The translations under genes and the position numbers were made by a program. The notes beneath the pieces are model-generated. The model did no database searches. It was not told the origin of the DNA and saw only the letters and a list, made by a program, of their open reading frames with translations. A DNA stretch of 19,459 nt from Lachnospiraceae bacterium UBA3814 (GTDB lineage: Bacteria > Bacillota > Clostridia > Lachnospirales > Lachnospiraceae): contig DFEA01000090.1 in assembly GCA_002368575.1 (NCBI GenBank), positions 1 to 19,459 on the forward strand, in the 5' to 3' direction. This document shows, piece after piece, positions 1 through 7,743 of the stretch (the stretch's first letter is position 1; every line of letters starts with the position of its first letter).

Positions 1-2145
1 GATGTCAGGGACGGTTTAAAGCCCGTTCAGCGTCGGACTCTCTATGATATGTACGAGCTCGGCATAAGACATGATTCGCCCTACAGGAAAAGTGCCAGGA
101 TAGTGGGAGATACCATGGGTAAATATCACCCTCACGGTGATGCCTCCATATACGATTCGCTTGTTGTGATGTCCCAGGACTTCAAGAAGGGAATGGCGCT
201 TGTAGACGGCCACGGCAATTTTGGCTCAATAGAGGGCGACGGTGCTGCCGCCATGCGATATACGGAGGCGAGGCTTCAGAAGGTCACCGAGGAAGCGATC
301 CTTTCCGATCTCGACAAGGATGTGGTCGATTTCATGCCGAACTTCGACGAGACCGAGAAGGAGCCGGTGGTGCTGCCCGCAAGGATCCCCAATCTCCTGA
401 TAAACGGTACGGAGGGGATCGCGGTCGGAATGGCCACAAATATACCTCCCCACAATATCGGCGAGGTGATAGACGCGGTGAAGGCATACATCCTTGATCC
501 GGAGATCACCACAGAAGGGCTTATGGAGTATATAAAGGGACCCGATTTTCCCACCGGCGGTATAGTGGTGAATAAGGACGAGCTGCTGTCGGTCTATGAA
601 ACAGGGCTCGGGAAAATAAGGATCAGAGGACGTGTCGAGTTTGAAAAGGGGAAGGGCGGAAGGAACAGGCTGGTAGTGACGGAGATCCCCTATACGATGA
701 TAGGCGCCAATATATCCAAATTCCTTACCGATATAGTGGCGCTCATAGACAGCAGAAAGACAACGGATATAGTGGATATATCCAACCAGTCCTCAAAGGA
801 GGGCATAAGGATAGTTATAGAGCTTAAGAAGGATGCCGATGTGGAAAACCTTAAGAATATGCTCTATAAAAAGACGAAGCTTGAGGACACCTTCGGAGTC
901 AATATGCTGGCTGTGGCAGGCGGAAGGCCCGAGACTCTCGGGCTTCGGGACATAATAAGGCATCATGTTGATTTCAGGCATGAGACCGCCTCCAGAAAGT
1001 ACCAGAACCTTCTTGAGAAGGAGCTTGAGAAAAAGGAGATACAGGAGGGGCTTATCCGTGCCTGTGATGTCATAGACCTTATCATAGAGATACTCAGGGG
1101 CTCCAAGGATATAAAGATGGCAAAGCTCTGCCTTACAGAGGGCGTTACGGAAGGAATAGCCTTCAGGTCAAGGATATCAAGAAAGATGGCAGAGCAGCTC
1201 CGCTTTACCGACAGGCAGGCCCAGGCCATACTGGATATGAGGCTCCACCGTCTCATAGGCCTTGAGGTGGAGGCGCTTTTAAAACAGCATGATGAAACCG
1301 TTAAGAATATAGAGTTTTACAAGGATGTGCTCACCAACCGAAAGACTATGGACAAGGTCATCCTTAAGGAGCTCGACTGCTTCAAAAAGGAATTTTCAAG
1401 AGAACGGCGTACAGAGATCACGAATGCGGAGGAGGTCGTTTTCGAGGAAAAGAAGACAGAGGAGGCCGAGGTCGTATTTATTATGGACCGCTTCGGATAT
1501 GCAAAGACCATTGACACTTCCGCGTATGAAAGGAACCGGGAAGTGGTGGATGAGGAAAACAGATATGTCTTTAAGGTGATGAACACCGGAAGGGTCTGTG
1601 TGTTTACGAACAGCGGAATGATGCATACCATCAAGGTGATGGAGCTTCCCTTTGTAAAGTTCAGGGACAAGGGGGTACCCATAGATAATGTCAGCAATTA
1701 CAATACGCAGACCGAAAGGTTTATCTATGTCTGTCCTCTGGAACGGCTCATACTTATGAAGCTCATGTTTGTCACAAAAAACGCCATGATGAAACAGGTA
1801 TACGGCACGGAGTTTGATGTGACCAAGCGTTCGGTCGCGGCGACCGCGCTTTCAGAGGATGATGAGCTTATAATGGTAAGTCCCGTTGTTTCCGAGGACA
1901 TCGTTATCCTCCATACGAAGGAGGGCTTTTTCCTGAAGTTCTATATCGACGAGGTACCCGAGAAGAAAAAGGGCGCCATTGGTGTACGGGGCATGAAGCT
2001 GTCGTCAAAGGACAGCGTTAAGGATGTGTTCTTTTATGCCAGCGGATGTGAGGAAACCGTGGAGCTTGACGGCGGCATGGTCGATCTGTCAAAGCTGAAG
2101 CTTGCAAAAAGAGACGGAAAGGGAAGCAGGGTCAAAAGCAGATAA
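1..2145 (+). CDS. gyrA/parC: Type II DNA topoisomerase subunit A (GyrA/ParC family), 5' truncated by window edge
   Basis: This is the DNA breakage-reunion subunit of a gyrase or topoisomerase IV, which works with a GyrB/ParE partner. Translation is open from base 1 (DVRDGLKPVQRRTLYDMYEL), so roughly the first 35-40 residues lie outside the window. The active-site tyrosine is in AAAMRYTEARL, with the Tyr codon at 259-261. The helix motif YHPHGDASIYD lies at about 124-156. The long coiled arm covers about 1000-1420, and a C-terminal beta-pinwheel follows. I see no GyrA box (QRRGGKG-like); the nearest match is KKKGAIGVRG near 1963. The full length of about 750 residues is also shorter than a classical GyrA. 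Both points favour a topoisomerase IV-like or Lachnospiraceae-specific A subunit, but the gyrase versus topo IV assignment is not settled. Ala occupies the position of GyrA Ser83. The stop codon TAA overlaps the rsmD start by one base (TAATG), so the two are probably translationally coupled. Confidence 0.93.
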   Translation, partial: DVRDGLKPVQRRTLYDMYELGIRHDSPYRKSARIVGDTMGKYHPHGDASIYDSLVVMSQDFKKGMALVDGHGNFGSIEGDGAAAMRYTEARLQKVTEEAILSDLDKDVVDFMPNFDETEKEPVVLPARIPNLLINGTEGIAVGMATNIPPHNIGEVIDAVKAYILDPEITTEGLMEYIKGPDFPTGGIVVNKDELLSVYETGLGKIRIRGRVEFEKGKGGRNRLVVTEIPYTMIGANISKFLTDIVALIDSRKTTDIVDISNQSSKEGIRIVIELKKDADVENLKNMLYKKTKLEDTFGVNMLAVAGGRPETLGLRDIIRHHVDFRHETASRKYQNLLEKELEKKEIQEGLIRACDVIDLIIEILRGSKDIKMAKLCLTEGVTEGIAFRSRISRKMAEQLRFTDRQAQAILDMRLHRLIGLEVEALLKQHDETVKNIEFYKDVLTNRKTMDKVILKELDCFKKEFSRERRTEITNAEEVVFEEKKTEEAEVVFIMDRFGYAKTIDTSAYERNREVVDEENRYVFKVMNTGRVCVFTNSGMMHTIKVMELPFVKFRDKGVPIDNVSNYNTQTERFIYVCPLERLILMKLMFVTKNAMMKQVYGTEFDVTKRSVAATALSEDDELIMVSPVVSEDIVILHTKEGFFLKFYIDEVPEKKKGAIGVRGMKLSSKDSVKDVFFYASGCEETVELDGGMVDLSKLKLAKRDGKGSRVKSR

Positions 2146-2720
2146 TGAGGATAATAGCCGGAGAAGCCAGAAGGCTCAAGCTCATAACGCCAAAGGGCTA
2201 TGAAACAAGACCTACCTCGGATATTACAAAGGAGACGCTTTTCAACGTTCTTTCTCCTTATATTTATGCGGATACGAAATTTCTGGATCTTTTTGCCGGG
2301 AGCGGAGGCATAGGCCTTGAGGCGGTAAGCCGGGGTGCCAGGGAGGCCGTATTTGCGGAGAAGGGAAAGGAAGCCGCAGCCTGTATAGAGGCCAACATAC
2401 GGACCTGCCGTTTTGAAGACCGCTGCAGGGTCATGAGGCTTGATGTGATGTCTGCCCTGAGCAGGCTTGCGGGCAGGGAAAGCTTTGATATCATTTTTAT
2501 GGATCCTCCTTACGGTGAGGGGTATGAAGAGACCGTTACAGGGTATATAATGAGCAGAGGGCTTTTGAAGGACGACGGTCTGATAGTGATCGAAAGCGCA
2601 CTAGCGACACCGCTTTCCTTTGCGGAGGACCTGGGGCTTACGATATTTAAGGAAAAGCGCTACAGAAACAATAAGCATTCCTTTTTGAAGATCGGCGCAG
2701 TATCGGCGCGGGAGGAGTAA
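2145..2720 (+). CDS. rsmD: 16S rRNA (guanine(966)-N(2))-methyltransferase RsmD
   Basis: An S-adenosylmethionine-dependent methyltransferase that modifies G966 of 16S rRNA during 30S assembly. The N-terminus MRIIAGEARRLKL is the typical RsmD opening, followed by TRPTSDITKETLFNVL. The SAM-binding motif I is DLFAGSGGIGLEA (about residues 48-60), and the catalytic DPPY motif follows IIFM at about residues 121-124. At 191 residues it is a normal length for the family. The ATG shares its A with the TAA of the topoisomerase gene, and coaD follows after 4 bases. The rsmD-coaD pair is a widespread arrangement in Firmicutes and supports the call. Confidence 0.95.
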   Translation: MRIIAGEARRLKLITPKGYETRPTSDITKETLFNVLSPYIYADTKFLDLFAGSGGIGLEAVSRGAREAVFAEKGKEAAACIEANIRTCRFEDRCRVMRLDVMSALSRLAGRESFDIIFMDPPYGEGYEETVTGYIMSRGLLKDDGLIVIESALATPLSFAEDLGLTIFKEKRYRNNKHSFLKIGAVSAREE

Positions 2721-2724
2721 TGAG

Positions 2725-3207
2725 TTGAAGAAGGCTATATATCCCGGAAGCTTTGATCCGGTGACCTACGGACATCTTGATATTATACAGAGAGCTGCAA
2801 AGGCGTTTGACGAGCTCATAGTCTCTGTGCTTGATAATAAGACGAAACATCCGTTGTTTTCGGTAGATGAACGTGTTAATATATTAAAGGAGCTTACAGA
2901 GGAGCTCGGGAATGTCAGGATAGGAAGCTATAACGGACTGCTTGTGGACTGCTGCAGGAAGGAAGGGGCTCATGTTATCATAAGGGGACTCAGGGCCGTG
3001 ACCGACTTTGAGTATGAGCTTCAGATGGCTCAGACCAACCGAAAGCTTGCGGACAACAGTGTGGATACCATGTTCCTTACGACAGATCTGAGGTATGCTT
3101 ATCTCAGCTCATCCACTGTTAAGGAGGTAGCGTCCTTTGAAGGGGACATTTCCGAGTTTGTACCGCCAATGGTGGCAAAGCTTGTATACAATAAATATAA
3201 TTCTTAG
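2725..3207 (+). CDS. coaD: Phosphopantetheine adenylyltransferase CoaD
   Basis: It catalyses the penultimate step of coenzyme A synthesis, transferring AMP from ATP to 4'-phosphopantetheine to give dephospho-CoA. The nucleotidyltransferase signature is at the N-terminus: YPGSFDPVTYGHLDI, with the (T/H)xGH motif. The second signature, LSSSTVKEVASFEGDIS, is near residue 128. RGLRAVTDFEYELQMA lies in between, as in other CoaD proteins, and the length (160 residues) is typical. The start is TTG at 2725, with GGAGGAG at 2711-2717 giving an 8-base spacing. The ATG at 2720 is followed at once by a stop codon and cannot be used. It follows rsmD by 4 bases and is probably in the same transcript. Confidence 0.96.
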   Translation: MKKAIYPGSFDPVTYGHLDIIQRAAKAFDELIVSVLDNKTKHPLFSVDERVNILKELTEELGNVRIGSYNGLLVDCCRKEGAHVIIRGLRAVTDFEYELQMAQTNRKLADNSVDTMFLTTDLRYAYLSSSTVKEVASFEGDISEFVPPMVAKLVYNKYNS

Positions 3208-3275
3208 TGGATCTCACTGAAGCTATAGTGAACGACAAAAATGAATGAGTAAGGGTTTGATCGAGGGGAAGGAAT

Positions 3276-3944
3276 ATGAGCAGTAAGATTGAACAGATCA
3301 TTGAGGAAATGGAGGATTTCATTGATGATTGCAATTATCAGAAATTCTCGAGCACCAATATCATAGTCGAAAGGGAAAGGCTGGAGGAATATCTCAGGGA
3401 GTTAAAGACCAGGACTCCCGAGGAGATAAAGAGGTATCAGAAGATAATCAGCAATAAGGAAGCGATACTTCAGGATGCCAGGTCCAAGGCGGACGCGATC
3501 GTCAAGGAGGCTCAGGCAAACAGGGATCAGATGGCAAGCGAGCACGAGGTTTTACAGAGGGCGCATGCCCAGGCCGACGAGGTCATAAGGATCGCAAATG
3601 CCCAGGCCCAGCAGACCGTGGATCAGGCCATGATAGAGGCCAACAGCGTCAGAGAGTCCGCGATGAAATATCTTGACGATATGCTTGCGGAGCTGCAGAA
3701 TATCCTGCATCATTCCATAGATTCGGCGGAAACGAGATACAACAGCCTTCTTACCTCCTTAAGGCAGTGCGCCTCGGTGGTCGACAAGGACCGGGCTCAG
3801 CTCTATCCCCAGGTGGAGCTTGAGCAGGATATAGCAACGATAGAATCCGAAACAAAGTCCGAGCCCATTAACCTGCCGCCCGCGGGACAGGGCTTTCACA
3901 ATTCCAAGACCGTGAATGTACCGGATATAAATACCAAAAAATAG
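3276..3944 (+). CDS. Coiled-coil cytoplasmic protein of unknown function (often labelled ATPase / V-ATPase subunit H-like)
   Basis: A 222-residue protein with no signal peptide and no membrane segment. Residues about 5-45 are acidic helix (MSSKIEQIIEEMEDFIDD). Residues about 60-150 form a long Ala/Gln/Glu-rich helix with heptad-like spacing (KADAIVKEAQANRDQ, AHAQADEVIRIANAQAQQ), expected to be a coiled coil. The last 40 residues are Pro/Asn/Ser-rich and probably disordered. I see no Walker or other catalytic motif, so the ATPase label given to similar proteins is not supported here. The resemblance is to DivIVA-like and ATP-synthase subunit H-like helical proteins, which suggests a structural role, but that is inference. 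The start ATG is preceded by GAGGGGAAGG at 3263-3272. The gene lies 68 bases after coaD and ends just before a terminator. Confidence 0.75.
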   Translation: MSSKIEQIIEEMEDFIDDCNYQKFSSTNIIVERERLEEYLRELKTRTPEEIKRYQKIISNKEAILQDARSKADAIVKEAQANRDQMASEHEVLQRAHAQADEVIRIANAQAQQTVDQAMIEANSVRESAMKYLDDMLAELQNILHHSIDSAETRYNSLLTSLRQCASVVDKDRAQLYPQVELEQDIATIESETKSEPINLPPAGQGFHNSKTVNVPDINTKK

Positions 3945-3946
3945 TG

Positions 3947-3974
3947 AAAAGGGATCGAGCTTTCGATCCTTTTT
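3947..3974 (+). terminator. Intrinsic (Rho-independent) terminator
   Basis: A 7-bp GC-containing stem, GGATCGA (3952-3958) with TCGATCC (3963-3969), has a GCTT loop. It is preceded by AAAAG and followed by TTTTT (3970-3974). The A-run and T-run can extend the stem, so it may work in both directions. It follows the coiled-coil gene stop by 2 bases and separates the topoisomerase-rsmD-coaD unit from pepD. Confidence 0.85.
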
Positions 3975-3990
3975 GAAAGCTGAGGATAAT

Positions 3991-5445
3991 ATGGAACTGT
4001 CCGAATTGAAACCGGAGCTTGTGTTCAAGCATTTTGTGAACATTTGTGCCATCCCGCACGGGACAGGCCATACAGAGGGCCTGGGTGACTATATCGAGAA
4101 TATCGCAAAGGAGCACGGATTCAGTTATCTGAGGGATAATTACGGCAATATGGTCATCAGGAAGGAGGCCTCCGGGGGACACGGCGGAGAGCCTGTAGTA
4201 CTTCAGGAGCATCTTGATATGATGGCTGATACAGACCGGTCATATATCGTCCTGCCTGAGGAAAAAAAGAAGCAGCCGGAGCTTTCGATCATAGATGATT
4301 ACATCTATGCAAGGGGTGAATCCATGGGAGCCGACGGCGGCATAGGCATTGCCTATATCCTTGCGCTGCTTGAATCGGAGGGGCTTTCACATCCTCCCAT
4401 AGAGGCTCTGTTTACGGTAGACGCGGATGCGGGCATGAAGGGCGTAAGGGAGATGGACCTTTCGGTCATAAGGGGCAGGAGGATGATCAACTTCGGCCAT
4501 TTTGACGAAAGGGAGATCCTTGTAGGCTGCGCGGGGGAAAGAAGGGTCACCTGTGAGGTACCGGTGCGCTTTGAAAATCAGTTCGGACGTCTTTATGATC
4601 TTGTGATCTGCGGCCTTAAGGGCGGTCATTCGGGCCGCGAGATCGATATGTACAGGGGAAACGCAAACCTCCTGATGGGAAGGCTTTTGCATTATATAGA
4701 TCTCTATATGGATTATTCGCTGTTCTATTTAAAGGGAGGCATGCATCACAATTACATCCCCAGAGAAGCCAAGGCTTCCATCCTGATAAGGGAGCAGGAC
4801 GCTGACAGGCTTGAGGATCTTGTGGATAAGTTCAATGAAGCCCTGATCAAGGAATATAAATATATCGAAGACAATCTTACGATATACTGCGAGAATAAGG
4901 ATGAGGGCATAGCGAACGTCCTGACCGAAAAAACAAAGCAAAGGGTTATCTTTCTGCTTCTTACGATACCTGACGGCATAGTGAAGATGAACCCGACCCA
5001 CAGGAATATAGTGCAGACCTCCTCTAATGTGGGGATGATGTCTCTTGAGCGCAATTCCTTTGTTTTGAATATAAGCATCAGGAGCCTGCTTTCCTCGGAA
5101 AAGCATGCGCTCAGCGATAAATGCAGGTTTCTTACCGAAAATATCGGAGGGACCTTTAAGGTCACCATAAATTATCATGCCTGGGAATACGAAGAGGATT
5201 CCATACTCAGGAATGTGCTTACGCCCGTATATCAGGAGCTGTTTAAAAGGCCTCCGGTATTTACGATGACCCATTCCGGGCTGGAGTGCGGGATAATCTC
5301 AGACAAGCTCAGGGATATGGACATCGTTTCCATCGGGCCTCTTATCGAGAACGCAAATACAGATAAGGAACGGCTCTGCATAAGCTCCGTCGGAAGGGTA
5401 TGGGAATTCCTGACAAGGCTTCTTGAGGTGCTGCAGGGCATATGA
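3991..5445 (+). CDS. PepD-like M20C peptidase homologue (aminoacyl-histidine dipeptidase family), probably catalytically inactive
   Basis: The fold is clearly that of M20C aminoacyl-histidine dipeptidase (PepD), at 484 residues, close to the family length. Conserved blocks include FVNICAIPHGTGHTEGL, LQEHLDMMAD (His74, Asp76), GADGGIGIAYILALL (Asp115), LKGGHSGREID in the lid/dimerisation domain, and THSGLECGIISDK. Several catalytic positions are changed. The usual DEE(T/A)GM is DADAGM (Ala145-Asp146). The usual NLDSE is NFGHF (Gly169). The usual HSPDERL near the C-terminus is NTDKERL (Asn456). Two or three of the usual metal and acid residues remain, so hydrolysis of Xaa-His dipeptides is doubtful. 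I chose ATG 3991, which has GAGG at 3982-3985. The upstream TTG at 3973 lies inside the terminator T-run. The stop overlaps the next gene as ATGA. Confidence 0.88.
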   Translation: MELSELKPELVFKHFVNICAIPHGTGHTEGLGDYIENIAKEHGFSYLRDNYGNMVIRKEASGGHGGEPVVLQEHLDMMADTDRSYIVLPEEKKKQPELSIIDDYIYARGESMGADGGIGIAYILALLESEGLSHPPIEALFTVDADAGMKGVREMDLSVIRGRRMINFGHFDEREILVGCAGERRVTCEVPVRFENQFGRLYDLVICGLKGGHSGREIDMYRGNANLLMGRLLHYIDLYMDYSLFYLKGGMHHNYIPREAKASILIREQDADRLEDLVDKFNEALIKEYKYIEDNLTIYCENKDEGIANVLTEKTKQRVIFLLLTIPDGIVKMNPTHRNIVQTSSNVGMMSLERNSFVLNISIRSLLSSEKHALSDKCRFLTENIGGTFKVTINYHAWEYEEDSILRNVLTPVYQELFKRPPVFTMTHSGLECGIISDKLRDMDIVSIGPLIENANTDKERLCISSVGRVWEFLTRLLEVLQGI

Positions 5446-6119
5446 GCTTAAGAGGCATACTTGACGGGATAGAGGGAGTTATCTTCGACCTTGACGGCAC
5501 CCTTGTGGACTCCATGGGGATGTGGAAGCAGATAGACATTGAATTTCTGGGAGGCCTTGGTCTGGATATGCCTGAGGATCTTCAGCGGTCCATCGAGGGC
5601 AGGAGCTTTTATGAAACAGCTCTTTACTTTAAGGAGAGATTCGGTTTAAGTGCTTCGGTGTCGGAGATAATGGATACCTGGAACGAAATGGCCGCTGATA
5701 TGTACACGAACAGGATCCCCTTAAAGAAAGGCGCTTCTGATTTCCTGGATTTTTTAAAGAGCCGGGATATAAGGATAGGGATCTCCACCAGTAACTCCAG
5801 ATATCTGACAGACATCATCCTTAACGCGCATGGGATAAGGGATTATTTTGATTGCATCAGAGCCGGCTGCAATGAAATAAGCGGAAAGCCGGCCCCGGAT
5901 GTTTATCTGCTTTCGGCGCAGGATCTTAAGCTTGATCCCAAGAACTGCCTTGTTTTTGAGGATCTTGTGGCCGGCATCCTTGCCGGGAAGGCCGCGGGAA
6001 TGAAGGTCTGTGCCGTAAAGGATGATTTTTCCGAATACCAGCTTGAGGAAAAGCAGCGGTTATCGGATTATTATATCAGTAATTACTTTGAGATAACAGA
6101 CAGCTTTAAGGATGAATAA
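5442..6119 (+). CDS. HAD-superfamily hydrolase, beta-phosphoglucomutase/phosphatase-like
   Basis: A 225-residue soluble haloacid dehalogenase-type enzyme. Motif I is FDLDGTLVDS, with nucleophile Asp16 and acid/base Asp18. A helical cap domain covers about residues 25-90. Motif II is ISTSNSR, motif III is the Lys in SGKPAPDVY, and motif IV is VFEDLVAGILAGKAAGM, where the usual Ser of FEDS is Leu. The layout matches the subfamily IA phosphatases and beta-phosphoglucomutases, so the substrate is probably a small phosphorylated metabolite. The sequence alone does not say which one. ATG at 5442 overlaps the pepD-like stop (ATGA), and the C-terminus overlaps the next gene by 8 bases. Confidence 0.88.
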   Translation: MSLRGILDGIEGVIFDLDGTLVDSMGMWKQIDIEFLGGLGLDMPEDLQRSIEGRSFYETALYFKERFGLSASVSEIMDTWNEMAADMYTNRIPLKKGASDFLDFLKSRDIRIGISTSNSRYLTDIILNAHGIRDYFDCIRAGCNEISGKPAPDVYLLSAQDLKLDPKNCLVFEDLVAGILAGKAAGMKVCAVKDDFSEYQLEEKQRLSDYYISNYFEITDSFKDE

Positions 6120-6690
6120 AGGAGAGAAGGGCTATATTTCACGACAGAAAAAACGTTCTGTCATCATAACGGTATTTATGTTTGCCCTTGCTGCCGGTGT
6201 CTATCTGCTCGGTCTTCTTACCCTTAATACGAATAAGAGCCTGTGGACCGTGATAGCAGTGCTGTCGCTGCTTCCCGCCAGCAAGAACGCGGTGAGGCTT
6301 ATAATGCTTTTAAGGGTCAGGAATACCTCTGAAGCCTTTTACCGTGAAACAGAGGCCTGCGGAAAGGGGCTTTTCATTCTTTATGATCTGATATTTACCA
6401 CCTACGAAAAAATTTTTGTGGTAAGGGCACTTTGCTGTGCGGGAAACAGCGTGTGCCTTTTTTCAGAGACAGGGGAGCCGGAAAAGCTCAAGGCATATCT
6501 GAATAAGGCCTTAACAGGCAGGGACAGGCTGACCGTTATGGTCTGCTCCGATAAACAGGCATTTTTTAAAAGGCTTTCCGAAATGAGCCGGCATTTTTCA
6601 TCCACGCCTGGAGAGGACGGACCGTTAACGGACGGCAGGGCTCAGGCAGAGCCTGAGTGTTTTGAAACGATAAGGGCGCTGGTGCTTTGA
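6112..6690 (+). CDS. Membrane protein of unknown function with two N-terminal transmembrane helices
   Basis: A 192-residue protein that I do not recognise. A basic N-terminus (SRQKKRS) precedes a hydrophobic helix at about residues 17-38 (IITVFMFALAAGVYLLGLL) and a second at about 44-67, predicting a short hairpin with both ends in the cytoplasm. The remaining 120 residues form a soluble domain with an alternating hydrophobic pattern (RLTVMVCSDKQAFFKRL) and three cysteines near residues 110-118. No catalytic motif is visible. It overlaps the HAD gene by 8 bases and precedes the pseudouridine synthase, so it belongs to that operon. Codon use matches the neighbours, so it is very likely a real gene. 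Confidence 0.7.
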   Translation: MNKGEKGYISRQKKRSVIITVFMFALAAGVYLLGLLTLNTNKSLWTVIAVLSLLPASKNAVRLIMLLRVRNTSEAFYRETEACGKGLFILYDLIFTTYEKIFVVRALCCAGNSVCLFSETGEPEKLKAYLNKALTGRDRLTVMVCSDKQAFFKRLSEMSRHFSSTPGEDGPLTDGRAQAEPECFETIRALVL

Positions 6691-6726
6691 TATGATGATC
6701 AGCTTCGGTCTGAAGGGTGAACTGCT

Positions 6727-7743
6727 ACGATCATACTTGATATAGATGAAAAAAACGAGGGCGGACGGCTTGACAAATACCTGAAAAAGCATCTGAGAGA
6801 GGCTTCGGACGGCTTCATTTATAAGATGCTCCGCAAGAAAAACATCATCCTTAACGGCAAAAGGGCCTCCGGTAACGAGGTGCTTAAGGCCGGGGACGAG
6901 ATAAGGCTTTATTTTTCCGATGAAACCTATAAGAAGTTCAGGGGCCGTGAGGTGACGGAAGAGAGCGGAGATCTCGGAGATAGTGGTTTACATAATATTG
7001 ACGGGCTGATAGTATATGAGGATGAAAATATCCTTCTTCTGAACAAGCCCCCCGGAATGCTCTCACAGCGGGACGGAGGCAGCAGAAGCTCTGCAAACGA
7101 ATACATAGCGGAATATCTTTCGGGAAAGGAAGAAGGGGAGACCTCAGGCTTTAAACCCTCTGTCTGCAACAGGCTTGACAGGAATACCTCCGGTCTTCTG
7201 ATCTTTGCCAAAAACTACGCTTCAGCCCGGGAGATCTCAGAGAGCTTAAGGGAAAGGACGATAAAAAAATATTACCTTGCCATAGTCTGCGGGATGCCTG
7301 TTCCGGGAAGGAGAACAGGATATCTGACAAAGGATCATAAGAGCAACAGGGTAAGGGTTTGTGAGCTTCCGTCCGCGGGAGCCTCCTTTATTGAGACTGA
7401 TTACCGCATCATCAAGCCGGCCGGAGCTCTTACCCTTATAAGAGCAGAGCTTCTGACCGGGAAGAGCCACCAGATAAGGGCGCAGCTTTCAAGTATGGGC
7501 TTTCCCATTGCGGGCGATCCCAAATACGGGGATAAGCGTGTTAATGAAGAGCTTGGCAGGCGCTTCGGGGTAAGGTCCCAGCTGCTTCATGCATATGAGC
7601 TGGTGCTGCCGGAATTTAAGGGGATACTTAAGGGGATCTCGGGAAAGAGCTTTAAGGCACCGCTTCCCGGGGAATTTGAAAAAGTGATGAGGGGTGTTGA
7701 TGGCAACCTGGAATTCAAGGGGACTCAGGGGCTCTACTCTTGA
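6727..7743 (+). CDS. RluA-family 23S rRNA pseudouridine synthase with N-terminal S4 domain; start codon non-canonical
   Basis: It isomerises specific uridines of rRNA (RluC/RluD type) to pseudouridine. An S4 RNA-binding domain runs from about 6733 to 6960 (EGGRLDKYLKKHLREA, then YKMLRKKNIILNGKRAS). The catalytic domain carries the signature NRLDRNTSGLLIFAKN with the catalytic Asp, and later TGKSHQIRAQLSSMGFPIAGDPKYGD. The first ATG in frame, 6826, would remove half of the S4 domain. The frame stays open back to a TGA at 6718-6720, but it holds no ATG, GTG or TTG before 6826. I place the start at ACG 6727 (residues then xIILDIDEKNEGG), because AAGGG at 6713-6717 is 9 bases upstream. ATC 6730 and ATA 6733 are alternatives, as is a sequence error in an ATG. 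It overlaps recU by 44 bases. Confidence 0.85.
   Translation, partial: TIILDIDEKNEGGRLDKYLKKHLREASDGFIYKMLRKKNIILNGKRASGNEVLKAGDEIRLYFSDETYKKFRGREVTEESGDLGDSGLHNIDGLIVYEDENILLLNKPPGMLSQRDGGSRSSANEYIAEYLSGKEEGETSGFKPSVCNRLDRNTSGLLIFAKNYASAREISESLRERTIKKYYLAIVCGMPVPGRRTGYLTKDHKSNRVRVCELPSAGASFIETDYRIIKPAGALTLIRAELLTGKSHQIRAQLSSMGFPIAGDPKYGDKRVNEELGRRFGVRSQLLHAYELVLPEFKGILKGISGKSFKAPLPGEFEKVMRGVDGNLEFKGTQGLYS

Noticed and set aside
3173..3201. Promoter before the coiled-coil gene (TATAAT at 3196-3201)
   Set aside because: The -10 matches, but the region 17 bases upstream (TGGCAA) fits a -35 poorly and lies in the coaD coding region.
3973..3990. TTG 3973 as the start of the pepD-like gene
   Set aside because: It lies inside the T-run of the terminator and has no ribosome binding site. 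ATG 3991 has one.
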